This document shows positions 27,464 to 35,888 of a DNA stretch of 64,000 nt, piece by piece. The DNA is from Zwartia hollandica. Lineage in GTDB: Bacteria > Pseudomonadota > Gammaproteobacteria > Burkholderiales > Burkholderiaceae_B. Made by a program: the position numbers and the translations under genes. Numbering within the stretch: position 1 is the stretch's first letter; every line of letters begins with the position of its first letter. The stretch covers positions 124,001 through 188,000 of the forward strand of contig NZ_JAHXRI010000004.1 in assembly GCF_019923725.1 (NCBI RefSeq). Reading direction: 5' to 3'. The notes under the pieces were generated by a model that was not told where the DNA came from, did not search any database, and saw nothing but the letters and a program-made list of their open reading frames with translations.

Positions 27464-28047
27464 GATTTGTTTGTCAACTCGGAAATGTTGGATCTTTGTG
27501 CAAGGTCATCAAGCTCTTCTTTTATTTCTTCCTTGGCACTTTTCGGCTGGAACTCTTCATTGAGCTCGCTCAGTTGTCCCTTCGCTAAGAGAAGGGTGGC
27601 GCGGATCGCCCAGACGGTTGTGACACAGGCGAATATGACTAACCCGGCGTACCAGATTGATTGTGGATAAATTAGTGGAGTTGCCCAAGGCGTTTGCGCC
27701 GTACTGCTGTAGGCGATGGTGTCTGTTAGCACGTTGATCGTGACATAACATAAGAATATTGCGAATACAGCCATGCTAGTGGCCGCGAACCAATTCATCC
27801 ATGCCTTCATACGAGGAGAATAGCGCTCGTACAGAACGTCGACACGGATGTGATTTCTGCCAAACACGGCTAGACTGAAAGCGAGCGTTGAACCAACGGC
27901 TAACGCATAGCCTCCAAGTTCATCAGCACCTTGTAAGGAGACGTTAAAAACTTTTCGGACAATTGTCTCAATGGTGATAACAATCACCAAGAGTCCAAAA
28001 ATCCCGCCAAACAAGATACTTAAGATACTTTCTAGCCGTGTTTTCAT
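27460..28047 (-). CDS. TRAP transporter small permease subunit, DctQ type (second system)
   Basis: The 195-residue protein has four predicted membrane helices. The FNVSLQGADELGGYALAVGSTLAFSLA segment is typical of DctQ, and HIRVDVLYERYSP lies in the loop after the second helix. A charged cytoplasmic C-terminal tail (KSAKEEIKEELDDLA) is longer than usual. It follows the receptor gene by nine bases and overlaps the large permease gene by four, so the three are translated together. Confidence 0.9.
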   Translation of the reverse strand: MKTRLESILSILFGGIFGLLVIVITIETIVRKVFNVSLQGADELGGYALAVGSTLAFSLAVFGRNHIRVDVLYERYSPRMKAWMNWFAATSMAVFAIFLCYVTINVLTDTIAYSSTAQTPWATPLIYPQSIWYAGLVIFACVTTVWAIRATLLLAKGQLSELNEEFQPKSAKEEIKEELDDLAQRSNISELTNKS

Positions 28048-28056
28048 GCTGCTACC

Positions 28057-29106
28057 TTATTTCACGCCAAGGATTGGACCAACGGCCTTCTTCCAATCTG
28101 CTGAGCAGGTTGGATTGGTCTTGTCGCATACTGGTGCCCAAGCAGGGAACGACAGTCTGTCCACCACACTACCAACAAGCTTGATGTCAGCTGGGGATAC
28201 GGGCGATGTGATCACTTTAAACTTTTTACCTGTTGTGCAGGGATCCTTGCCTTCGTTACAACGCAACGCGTCTTGATATAGCTCTTCGGAGTATTTCCAA
28301 ATATCATTGGTCAACTCTGTAAACGCTGCTTGCAGTTTGACTTGCTGGTCCGGTTTCAGACGGGTCCATGTTTTGAGTGAAATGGCATACCCGTTAAAGC
28401 CCATTTGGAAACCGAGCGGTAACTGATGGGTGACAATTTCAGTCCATGAAGCCGAGTTTGCTGAGCTTGGGCCGGTGACGGCACAATCGACAACACCCAA
28501 CGACAGTGCCTGATGCACATCGCTAAAGCCCATTGGTACAGGTGTGGCACCCAGTGACTCTAGGAACTTAGCCATGATTTGGTCGGTTACTCGGACTTTC
28601 ATCCCTTTTACGTCAGAAAGCTGAGTGATTGGTTTTTTACAGAACAACATTTGGGGGCCAAAAGGCCAGTGGCCGAGCAGCTTGATGCCGAATTGCTTTT
28701 GCAGGCGTGCATCGAGCACAGGAGACCAAGCGTCAGCTGCTTTGCGGCTCGTGGCGTAGTCTGGGCTACCACCAACTAGGTCTAAACCAATCAAGGAGGG
28801 CTCATCGCGAGAGTTCTGTGAAAAACGTAGCGAAACCAAGTCAAACAAGCCGGTCTTCATCACACGCAACTGCTCAGTATCTTTGATTCCAAGCGTATCC
28901 ATGGGCTTGTATTCAACGGTGATGGGCAGACCAGTTTTGGCAGCCAGCTGTTCAAAGAACGGTTGCTCACGGTTCTTTTGAATGTTGCCAGTCGCCAGAG
29001 GCTGACCAATCACTTTGATGGTGATGTTTTGAGCATAAGTCGTTGGCATTGCTAGAACCATGCTGCTCAACGCAAGTGGTGCGAGATATCGTTTAATCAA
29101 AGACAT
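28057..29106 (-). CDS. TRAP transporter solute receptor, DctP type (second system)
   Basis: Periplasmic binding protein of 349 residues with a signal peptide ending near TYAQN. DctP features are DVKGMKVRVTDQ, with the carboxylate-binding arginine, and GVVDCAVTGPSSA followed by the long hinge helix. The C-terminal half has an extra segment with several cysteines (RCNEGKDPC, CDKTNPTC) that could form disulfides; these are not common in the family. It heads the second TRAP set, 30 bp after the first set's large permease. The ligand is unknown, probably a carboxylate. Confidence 0.88.
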   Translation of the reverse strand: MSLIKRYLAPLALSSMVLAMPTTYAQNITIKVIGQPLATGNIQKNREQPFFEQLAAKTGLPITVEYKPMDTLGIKDTEQLRVMKTGLFDLVSLRFSQNSRDEPSLIGLDLVGGSPDYATSRKAADAWSPVLDARLQKQFGIKLLGHWPFGPQMLFCKKPITQLSDVKGMKVRVTDQIMAKFLESLGATPVPMGFSDVHQALSLGVVDCAVTGPSSANSASWTEIVTHQLPLGFQMGFNGYAISLKTWTRLKPDQQVKLQAAFTELTNDIWKYSEELYQDALRCNEGKDPCTTGKKFKVITSPVSPADIKLVGSVVDRLSFPAWAPVCDKTNPTCSADWKKAVGPILGVK

Positions 29107-29136
29107 AAAGAACTCCGGTGAGGGAAGGGAATATTG

Positions 29137-30417
29137 TCAGTAACCCATTGCGCGAGGCAGGGTCGTCACAATCGCAGGAAAAAACAGGCAAAGCAAAAGA
29201 ACGGCATACATCCATGCAACAAAAGGCCAAATATTTGTGACGAGCTCACGCATACGCACGCCAGTGACGCCACAGACAACAAAGAGTACAACGCCAACAG
29301 GTGGCGTAAGCATCCCAATAACCAAGTTAAGAACAAAGAGGAAACCGAAGTGCAAGGGGTCAATGCCGTACTGAATCGCAATGGGATGCAGCAGCGGAAC
29401 GAGCATGATGTAGGCAGAGTTTGACTCGAGGAACATGCCGACAATGAAGAGCAGGACCGTCACCAAAAGTAGATAAATGATCGGATCTTTCGTAATAGAG
29501 AAGAGCAGTGCTGATAGCTTTTGTGGCATGAGATCGACCGTCATCAAGTAAGTGATGACGGAGGCGAACGCAATTAACGCGCACACAACGGCTGTTGTGA
29601 TGGCGGCACGCAAAATGATGCCAGGTAAATCGGAGAGTTTTAGCGTCCTGGTGATACCAAACCCTAGAATCAAGGCGTAAATCACTGAGACGGCAGAACC
29701 CTCCGTTGCAGTGAAGGCGCCGCCGATAATCCCACCGATAATGAGCAAGGGCATAAACAACACAATAGCGGAGCGCTTGAGTTCGCTAAAAAGCCGTCCC
29801 CATTTAAATGCTTCGCCCGTAGTAGTCCAACCCCGACGCGTCGCAATCCACGAACACAATCCCATGAACCCTATGGTAATCAATACGCCCGGCACGACAC
29901 CTGCCATGAACATCCCGCCAACGGATACAGAGGGTCCCGCCATAAACGCATATACGATCATTGCAGCGGAGGGGGGAATGATTGGTCCCAGGTTAGCCGC
30001 GGCAGCAACGATGGCCGTGGCGAAACCCTTGTCGTAGATTTTTGATAATGAGGGGACAAGGATTGCAGACAACGCGCTGGCGTCAGAGACTGCAGTGCCC
30101 GATACGGTGGCCAGACCAGCGCCCGATAACATTGTGACGTGTGCAAGCCCACCGCGTACTCTCCCTACGAGAGCGTTGGCAAATGAGATCAAGCGCTCTA
30201 TGATGCCCGCCTTGATCATTAACTCACCGGACAGCATGAAAAAGGGGATGGCCATTAGCGGGAAAGAGTTGACCGAGTACATCATCCTCTGCGGAATGAT
30301 CGATAGGTCAATGCCGGCAAACCAGATGGCGATAATGGCACTCAATCCCATCGCGAAAGCGATCGGAACGCCGAGCAGTGCAATGGCCATAAAGCCAACA
30401 ACGACGAGCGTACTCAT
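29137..30417 (-). CDS. TRAP transporter large permease subunit, DctM type (first system)
   Basis: Membrane permease of 426 residues and about 12 helices. Patterns include PFFMLSGELMIKAGIIERLI, GAGLATVSGTAVSDASALSAILVP, GPIIPPSAAMIVYAF and a C-terminal GMLTPPVGVVLFVVCG, all typical of DctM. It overlaps the DctQ gene upstream by four bases. It differs clearly from the DctM at 26171-27463, so the two transporters are distinct systems and not a recent duplication. Confidence 0.92.
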   Translation of the reverse strand: MSTLVVVGFMAIALLGVPIAFAMGLSAIIAIWFAGIDLSIIPQRMMYSVNSFPLMAIPFFMLSGELMIKAGIIERLISFANALVGRVRGGLAHVTMLSGAGLATVSGTAVSDASALSAILVPSLSKIYDKGFATAIVAAAANLGPIIPPSAAMIVYAFMAGPSVSVGGMFMAGVVPGVLITIGFMGLCSWIATRRGWTTTGEAFKWGRLFSELKRSAIVLFMPLLIIGGIIGGAFTATEGSAVSVIYALILGFGITRTLKLSDLPGIILRAAITTAVVCALIAFASVITYLMTVDLMPQKLSALLFSITKDPIIYLLLVTVLLFIVGMFLESNSAYIMLVPLLHPIAIQYGIDPLHFGFLFVLNLVIGMLTPPVGVVLFVVCGVTGVRMRELVTNIWPFVAWMYAVLLLCLFFPAIVTTLPRAMGY

Positions 30418-30935
30418 TCAGCGTCTCCCAATTTCTTTAAGGGAGGGGCTGTCAACGCAATACGCGTCAGATGCAAGGCTGTCATTACCATGCCTAAACC
30501 GACTGGAACAAAGAAATAGGCGACGCTTATGTCGAGAGTTGCCATTTTTTCATCCCACTGATCTTTGCAGAGTTCGATGCAGGACCAAGCAATGGCATAG
30601 CAGAGAGCCGCACACAGACCACAGGATAGTTTCCTAATGATGGCCTGGTGGGTCGGTGAAAATTTGTCAACAAATAAATCTATCCCAATATGCGCCCCGT
30701 GAGAGGCGGCTACTGGTATAGCAAGAAAAACGACCCAAACGAATGCGAGGCGCCCAGATTCGTCAGCCCAGTCGATGGACATGTTGAGTCCGTAGCGCAA
30801 AGCGACTTGCGCTGAGACGATACCAACCATAAAGCAAAAAATTGCGACAATTGCAGCGATGAGTACGAAGTCAATGCCCTTGAACAACTTGCCAAGTAAC
30901 GTCGTCGTGTCATAGGGCATCGAAATCGTATTCAT
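30414..30935 (-). CDS. TRAP transporter small permease subunit, DctQ type (first system)
   Basis: The 173-residue membrane protein has four predicted helices and the DctQ pattern NMSIDWADESGRLAFVWVVFLAIPVAASHGAHIGIDL. It starts 23 bp after the receptor stop and overlaps the large permease gene by four bases. It belongs with the DctP at 30959-31963. Confidence 0.9.
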   Translation of the reverse strand: MNTISMPYDTTTLLGKLFKGIDFVLIAAIVAIFCFMVGIVSAQVALRYGLNMSIDWADESGRLAFVWVVFLAIPVAASHGAHIGIDLFVDKFSPTHQAIIRKLSCGLCAALCYAIAWSCIELCKDQWDEKMATLDISVAYFFVPVGLGMVMTALHLTRIALTAPPLKKLGDAE

Positions 30936-30958
30936 TTTCTAATCTGCTTATGCTGTAT

Positions 30959-31963
30959 TTATTTCGATGTCTCGGCTAAAACCTGGTTTACCAGATCTGC
31001 GCCCGCTCTCTTTTTGACACTCTCAACAACGGGGGCCGTTAATTCACGCATTTTTGCGAAAGTTTCTGGTGGGATTTCTGTATAGGTCATTTTTGTTTTG
31101 AGGTTATCTAACGCTTTTTGCTCGTCTTCTGCAGCCAGGCTACGTTGATACGCAACCGTTTTTGCCATTGCCTGCCGCACGGCAGTTTGATTGGCAGGAC
31201 TCATTTTGTCGAACACGCGCTTACTAGCGACCACAACAATAAAGTCAAAAAAGTGTGATGAGTTCGATAGGTGTCTTTGTACTTCGGCAAAACGGTTGGC
31301 ATTAATCACTGTATAGGGGTTCTCTTGGCCGTCTACCACTTTCTGCTCGAGGGCTGAATAGAGTTCCTTCACATCCATTGCAATCGGGTTCGCTCCAAGG
31401 GCCCTAAACGAAGCAAGGTGTGTTTCGTTTGGCTGCATGCGAATCTTCATGCCTTTCAAGTCATCGACAGTCTTGATGGGGCCTTTGCTGTTGGTCACAT
31501 GACGCATGCCAAGTTCCATCCAGCCGAGTACAACGAAGCCTTTCTCGAGCAGTTTTTGATCAATTGCCTTACCGACAGGACCATCGATTACACGGTAGGC
31601 GGACTCACGATTCTTGAAGACGAAGGGAAGGCTCACTGCTTCAATCTCAGGTGCGATACGTGACATGAAAGCCGCGCCCACCCAAGTCAAGCCTAAGGTT
31701 CCTGCGCGCACGCCGTCGACGTTCTCTTTTGCCCCACCTAGCTGCATCGCGGGAAATACATCCACCTGAAGGGTATTGTTAGTGAGGCGTGCGACTTCGG
31801 CTTTGAATATTTTTTCGACCGCAACACTGCTTGGGTGAGATGTTGCAAAGTTACCAGCAATCTGCAGCTTGTCTTGCGCGATGGCTTGTAGGCAGGTAGC
31901 CGAAAGTAGCAGTGCCCCGATGGTAGCAGTTAGACGGGTAACGGCGGTAGGTTGGCTGTTCAT
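30959..31963 (-). CDS. TRAP transporter solute receptor, DctP type (first system)
   Basis: Periplasmic receptor of 334 residues with a signal peptide ending at about AIAQD. It shows the full DctP pattern: DLKGMKIRMQPNETHL, with the substrate-clamping arginine, then VDGQENPYTVINANRFAEVQ and FDKMSPANQTAVRQAM. This form usually binds C4-dicarboxylates, 2-keto or hydroxy acids. Its ATG overlaps the stop of the racemase-like gene (ATGA), which ties transport to the hydantoinase and racemase genes. Confidence 0.92.
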   Translation of the reverse strand: MNSQPTAVTRLTATIGALLLSATCLQAIAQDKLQIAGNFATSHPSSVAVEKIFKAEVARLTNNTLQVDVFPAMQLGGAKENVDGVRAGTLGLTWVGAAFMSRIAPEIEAVSLPFVFKNRESAYRVIDGPVGKAIDQKLLEKGFVVLGWMELGMRHVTNSKGPIKTVDDLKGMKIRMQPNETHLASFRALGANPIAMDVKELYSALEQKVVDGQENPYTVINANRFAEVQRHLSNSSHFFDFIVVVASKRVFDKMSPANQTAVRQAMAKTVAYQRSLAAEDEQKALDNLKTKMTYTEIPPETFAKMRELTAPVVESVKKRAGADLVNQVLAETSK

Positions 31964-32742
31964 GATGCGTCCTTTAAGTTGGCTTGAAGTCGTTGGTGCC
32001 CGTTCGTGAGCAAAGTGTCGATCGAGGTTGGTAGGCCTGCGTTCGGTTTTTGTGGAGGTGGTGAAAAGCTACCTATGGTCGTTTGCCCAGCGTTTAGGCG
32101 AATGAGAGTTTCGGCATGCCGAACAGCGCTAGACACCCCATCCACGACAGGTACAGGAAGTTTTCCCGACAAGCTGCGCGCAAGCCCTGCCAAGGGGGCA
32201 CCCGCTAAGATAATGACATCGGCACCGTCCTCACTGACACAAAGGTTTGCAGTGGCAAGAAGACTGGCTGCTTTATCTTCCTGAACCGACCCAATGTTAG
32301 GAAGGGGTTCGTCAAGGCTGCGGATACTGACAAGCCGGCTACCCAACCCATAAGAATCGACGGTTTCTTGATACCAGGCGCGGATGCGGCGCGAAATTGC
32401 GACAATGGAGATGCGGTTGCCGAGCAAGCAGGCACTCGCGAGTGCGGCTTGTGTCAGTCCAACGACAGGACAGGGAAGTACCTCTTTCAGGCCGGTAAGC
32501 CCTGGATCTCCAAAGGCTGCAACCACCACCGCATCATAGTTGCCAGCATGCTCTCCGGCGAGTTGGGCGGCTGCATAAGCACCAATGAGTGCTTCAAAAC
32601 GGGTTTCGATATACGCAACGCCGAAGGAAGCGGTAACGGTTTGAATGGCTGTATCCGCGGATGCAGATCGCTTTGCTTCTGCGTCGATCAGTTCCGAAAC
32701 GCTTGCGGAAATGTTTGGATTGATCAGCAAGATACGCATCAT
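31960..32742 (-). CDS. Asp/Glu/hydantoin racemase family protein without the usual cysteines
   Basis: The 260-residue protein has the hydantoin/Asp-Glu racemase layout: MMRILLINPNISASVSE at the start, VVAAFGDPGL near 73-82, and DVIILAGAPLAGLA near 176-188. In cysteine-dependent racemases both of these loops carry a catalytic Cys. Here the positions appear to be Ala76 and Gly181, so simple two-base racemisation is doubtful. It lies six bases after the hydantoinase stop and overlaps the TRAP receptor gene. It may be an isomerase of another type, a hydrolase or a binding protein. Confidence 0.78.
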   Translation of the reverse strand: MMRILLINPNISASVSELIDAEAKRSASADTAIQTVTASFGVAYIETRFEALIGAYAAAQLAGEHAGNYDAVVVAAFGDPGLTGLKEVLPCPVVGLTQAALASACLLGNRISIVAISRRIRAWYQETVDSYGLGSRLVSIRSLDEPLPNIGSVQEDKAASLLATANLCVSEDGADVIILAGAPLAGLARSLSGKLPVPVVDGVSSAVRHAETLIRLNAGQTTIGSFSPPPQKPNAGLPTSIDTLLTNGHQRLQANLKDAS

Positions 32743-32748
32743 GTCTTC

Positions 32749-34167
32749 CTAGCGAGCAGAGGTCATGAGGGTTGGCTTGCCGCAGGTCAGGAATTTCCCC
32801 TTGCCTAAGCGTGGCAGGAAATTTTTACCATCCCACACCACTTCACCGTTACTGAGTGTTAAACCTGGCCACGCCTTTAATTGGATGCCCTCATAAGGGG
32901 TGTAGTCGACTGCATGATGCAACGCGCTGTTATGGATCGTGATGTCTTTCTCGTCCCAGATGACAAGGTCTGCATCGGCGCCGGGCGCGATGGTTCCTTT
33001 GCGTGGGTGCAGTCCGTAGGCTTTTGCAGGATTGGTGGAAGTTAGTTCGACAAATTTATTCAAAGAGAGTCGGCCAGTCAGTACGCCTTCGGAATACAGT
33101 AAAGGCATACGCGTTTCGAGTCCGGGTATGCCGTTGGGTATGTGGCGAAACGGTTGCTCTTTCCCGTCAAGCTTTTTACCTTCTGGGCTGTCGTAATTGA
33201 AGGGCGCGTGATCCGAGGAGAAGACCGAAAACAAGCCATCTCTCAACGCGTTCCAAATGACTTCTTGATTGCTCCGGTCTCTGGGAGGTGGACTGCAGAT
33301 ACATCGTGCACCCACATAACTATCATCGATGCCCAAGTCCTCGGCGGTGAGGAACAAGTATTGGGGACAGGTTTCAGCAAAGATCTGTAGGCCATGGCCG
33401 CGAGCCCATCGGATTTGCTCGACGGCCTCTTTGCCCGAGACGTGGACAATCAGGATAGGCACATCGACCAACTCAGATAGGGCGATTGCGCGGTGTGTGG
33501 CTTCACGCTCGACAAGCATGGGCCGTGAGTGTGCGTGAAAACGGGGCGCAGTTTGCCCTGCCGCCTCAAGCCTGCGAGTCAGCCATTCGATGCAGTCTGC
33601 GTTCTCGGCATGAATCATTGCCATCGCGCCGTGTTGTCTGGCCACAGACAGCACATCTAGAATTTGACCATCGTTGAGCTTGAGGTCGTCATAGGTCATG
33701 TAGATCTTGAAAGATGTGTACCCCTCTGCAATCAATGCAGGGAGTTCTTCGTTAAGCACGGCGGGTGTTGGGTCACTGACGATAAGGTGGAAGGTGTAGT
33801 CAACGTGGGCGCGGCCGTCGGAGCGGCGATGATAGTCCCGAACGGCGTCGCGAAGTGACTGGCCTTTTTCTTGAGCCGCAAAGGGAATCACCGTCGTTGT
33901 GCCGCCACAGGCTGCCGATCGTGTGCCGGTCTCGAAGTCATCGGCCATTTTCATCGGAGCGGGCATTGGCTGGTCAAGGTGACAGTGCGCATCGACCCCG
34001 CCTGGTGTGACGACTCGGCCTGCCGCATCGATTGTTTTCTTTGCGGGAGGCAGGAAGCTACCTACGACGACGATTTTGCCGTCTTTGATCCCGATGTTGG
34101 CGTCAAAGGTATCGGCTGCAGTGGCGACGCGGGCATTGGTAATGACGAGATCTAGTAAATCAGACAT
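32749..34167 (-). CDS. Dihydropyrimidinase / D-hydantoinase
   Basis: Amidohydrolase-superfamily enzyme that opens cyclic ureides such as dihydropyrimidines and 5-substituted hydantoins to N-carbamoyl amino acids. Metal ligands visible in the 472 residues are H61 and H63 (DAHCHLDQP), the carbamylated lysine K154 (SFKIYMTY), H186 (IHAEN), H242 (HVSGKEA) and D319 (SSDHAPF). Length is normal. HCH replaces the common HTH without affecting ligands. It is the first gene of an eight-gene leftward operon with a racemase-like gene and two TRAP systems. No N-carbamoylase gene was found nearby. Confidence 0.92.
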   Translation of the reverse strand: MSDLLDLVITNARVATAADTFDANIGIKDGKIVVVGSFLPPAKKTIDAAGRVVTPGGVDAHCHLDQPMPAPMKMADDFETGTRSAACGGTTTVIPFAAQEKGQSLRDAVRDYHRRSDGRAHVDYTFHLIVSDPTPAVLNEELPALIAEGYTSFKIYMTYDDLKLNDGQILDVLSVARQHGAMAMIHAENADCIEWLTRRLEAAGQTAPRFHAHSRPMLVEREATHRAIALSELVDVPILIVHVSGKEAVEQIRWARGHGLQIFAETCPQYLFLTAEDLGIDDSYVGARCICSPPPRDRSNQEVIWNALRDGLFSVFSSDHAPFNYDSPEGKKLDGKEQPFRHIPNGIPGLETRMPLLYSEGVLTGRLSLNKFVELTSTNPAKAYGLHPRKGTIAPGADADLVIWDEKDITIHNSALHHAVDYTPYEGIQLKAWPGLTLSNGEVVWDGKNFLPRLGKGKFLTCGKPTLMTSAR

Positions 34168-34228
34168 ACGAGAATTTTCCGTTTGTAGCGGGCACGGGTG
34201 CTGGATTCCCCATTTTGGGGCAGATAAA

Positions 34229-34236
34229 TGTCAACA
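34229..34236. promoter_or_regulatory. TGTNNACA site 1 (candidate GntR operator)
   Basis: TGTCAACA in the divergent control region, nearest the hydantoinase gene. It is the reverse complement of site 3. The GT-NN-AC core fits sites bound by FadR/VanR-type GntR repressors. Confidence 0.45.
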
Positions 34237-34307
34237 ACAGTGCATACATAATGATGTTTCATTTCCTGTTACGAGTGCCACGTCATGCGTGAGACCTTCA
34301 AACAGTT

Positions 34308-34348
34308 GGCACAGCATTTGCTTGGAATACACAAGCAAAAGCCGTGCC
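34308..34348. repeat. 41-nt imperfect inverted repeat in the divergent control region
   Basis: GGCAC, GC and TTTGCTTG on the left (34308-34324) pair with CAAGCAAA, GC and GTGCC on the right (34332-34348). That gives 15 bp with two single mismatches and a 7-base centre. No T tract follows on either strand, so an intrinsic terminator is unlikely. It could be a large operator or a cruciform/RNA hairpin near the transcription start of the hydantoinase operon. Confidence 0.75.
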
Positions 34349-34383
34349 AGAGCATGGTATGTTGAATAGTAATTAAGTAATAT

Positions 34384-34395
34384 ATTGTCGACAAT
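34384..34395. promoter_or_regulatory. Perfect palindrome, TGTNNACA site 2 (candidate GntR operator)
   Basis: ATTGTCGACAAT is a perfect 12-bp palindrome containing TGTCGACA (34386-34393), 37 bases before the GTG of the rightward operon. A gene for a GntR/FCD regulator lies in that operon, so autoregulation is likely. Confidence 0.6.
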
Positions 34396-34409
34396 GGTAT
34401 TTACACTAA

Positions 34410-34417
34410 TGTTGACA
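34410..34417. promoter_or_regulatory. TGTNNACA site 3 (candidate GntR operator)
   Basis: TGTTGACA, 24 bases downstream of site 2 start to start and just upstream of the GGAG ribosome site at 34423-34426. It also contains a TTGACA word, but this is too close to the gene to serve it as a -35. Confidence 0.4.
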
Positions 34418-34431
34418 TATTTGGAGTGATT

Positions 34432-35157
34432 GTGGATAAGCCAATTCGAATTGGGGTGCTGACCCCTTCTTCCAATACCGCACTAGAGCCTTTGACGAGT
34501 TCGATCGTTTCGGTGATTCCTGGCGTAACGGCGCATTTCGGTCGCTTTCGAGTTACACAAATATCTCTTTCAGATCAGGCACTTGGGCAATTTGATGATA
34601 GTAAAATCTTAAGTACTGCAGAACTGCTCGCCGATGCAAATCCTGACGTGATTACCTGGAGTGGAACGTCCGCTGGTTGGATGGGCTTCGAGAAAGACGC
34701 TCTACTGTGTGACAGGATTACTGAGCGCACAGGGATTCGTGCGTCGACGGCAATTCTTGCATTAAATGAGTTGTTGGCGATTAAGAAGGTCAAGCGTTTG
34801 GGTTTAGTGACACCGTACACCAGTGACGTCCAGGAAAAGATTATTGCGAATTACGCGAAGATTGGGATCGAAGTGGTCGCAGAGACGCACCGTCAGATTT
34901 CTGTGAACTTTGACTTTGCGTTGGTTGAGCCCACAGACATAGAGTCTGATTTACTGCAAGTTAGCCGGGCGCAGCCCCAAGCGATCGTGACGTATTGCAC
35001 GAACTTGCGGGCCGCTCACTTAGCCGATCGGTTTGAGTTCCAAACCAGTATTCCATTACTCGACACCGTGAGTACGACGGTTTGGGGTGCACTGCGCGCC
35101 GTGGGCGCGGATCCAGCTGGCATAAAAGGCTGGGGACAATTATTTGAATGGAAGTAG
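34432..35157 (+). CDS. Arylmalonate decarboxylase-like protein (Asp/Glu racemase superfamily)
   Basis: A 241-residue member of the maleate isomerase/arylmalonate decarboxylase group. IGVLTPSSNTALEP near the N-terminus, ITWSGTSAGW near 75-84 and IVTYCTNLRAAHLAD near 185-199 are the two active-site loops. The first has Gly78 where maleate isomerases have Cys; the second keeps Cys189. Gly plus one Cys is the pattern of arylmalonate decarboxylase (G74/C188), so decarboxylation of a malonate-type acid is a better guess than isomerisation. The GTG at 34432 is chosen for its GGAG site; GTG 34426 is also in frame. It opens the rightward operon. Confidence 0.75.
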   Translation: MDKPIRIGVLTPSSNTALEPLTSSIVSVIPGVTAHFGRFRVTQISLSDQALGQFDDSKILSTAELLADANPDVITWSGTSAGWMGFEKDALLCDRITERTGIRASTAILALNELLAIKKVKRLGLVTPYTSDVQEKIIANYAKIGIEVVAETHRQISVNFDFALVEPTDIESDLLQVSRAQPQAIVTYCTNLRAAHLADRFEFQTSIPLLDTVSTTVWGALRAVGADPAGIKGWGQLFEWK

Positions 35158-35192
35158 GCCTGTGATGAAAACAAGCAACGCTCGAGGCGACT

Positions 35193-35888
35193 ATGCAATC
35201 TAAGGTAACGGCTCGATTGCAGAGAGAGAACACGCAAGACGAGATCTATGAAAAGATTTACGGTGCGATTCTCGAACATCGTTTGCATCCCGGGACCAAG
35301 CTCGTAGAGGAACGGTTGGCGGAGATATTTAAGGTCAGCCGAGCCCGGATACGTGAGGTGCTTGCGCGCTTGGCGCATGAGCAAGTTGTTGATATGTATC
35401 CGCAGCGTGGCGCGTACGTCGCACGTCCGACGATCGAGCAAGCTGTCCATGTGTTTGAGGCACGTCGCCTCATCGAGCCTGAACTGGTCCGACGTCTAAT
35501 AGAAAATCTCACGCCGGAACGTATCGAGCGGTTGCGGCAGCACTGCTCGCTTGAGCAAGACGCCCGGCGTCGTGAAGACAAGCGCATGATTGTTCGTCTG
35601 TCTGGCGAGTTTCATATGCTGATCTCTGAGTTAGCAGGCAATCAGGCGTTGATGCGAACGATGCGCGAGCTTTCTTCTCTGACCTGCCTGATCATTATCT
35701 TGTACGACGCACCGACTGCGTCAAGTTGTCGCGCGGATGAACATAGTCTGATCACGGATGCGATTGCTAAGCGTGACATCGAGGGCGCACAAAAGATGAT
35801 GCTCGAACACCTTGCACATATTGAAGGCAGCTTGAACTTAGAGCCAGCCGATTCCGAAGTCGACCTTGCAACCATTTTTGCTGAATGA
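35193..35888 (+). CDS. GntR family transcriptional regulator (FadR subfamily, FCD domain)
   Basis: The 231-residue regulator has an N-terminal winged helix (DEIYEKIYGAILEHRLHPGTKLVEERLAEIFKVSRARIREVLARLAHE) and a C-terminal helical FCD effector domain. Three metal-binding histidines appear in FHMLISELAGN, ADEHSLI and LEHLAHIEG. FCD domains usually bind small carboxylates with a metal. RARIREV replaces the more common RTPVREA in the recognition helix. It sits second in the rightward operon and probably binds the TGTNNACA sites between the two operons. It overlaps the next gene by four bases. Confidence 0.93.
   Translation: MQSKVTARLQRENTQDEIYEKIYGAILEHRLHPGTKLVEERLAEIFKVSRARIREVLARLAHEQVVDMYPQRGAYVARPTIEQAVHVFEARRLIEPELVRRLIENLTPERIERLRQHCSLEQDARRREDKRMIVRLSGEFHMLISELAGNQALMRTMRELSSLTCLIIILYDAPTASSCRADEHSLITDAIAKRDIEGAQKMMLEHLAHIEGSLNLEPADSEVDLATIFAE

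Noticed and set aside
29134-29424. A + strand frame of 96 codons opposite the DctM gene
   Set aside because: Composition is unlike real proteins of this genome, and it lies antisense to a conserved permease.
34412-34417. TTGACA as a -35 box for the AMDase-like gene
   Set aside because: It ends 14 bases before the GTG start, leaving no room for a -10 and a ribosome site.
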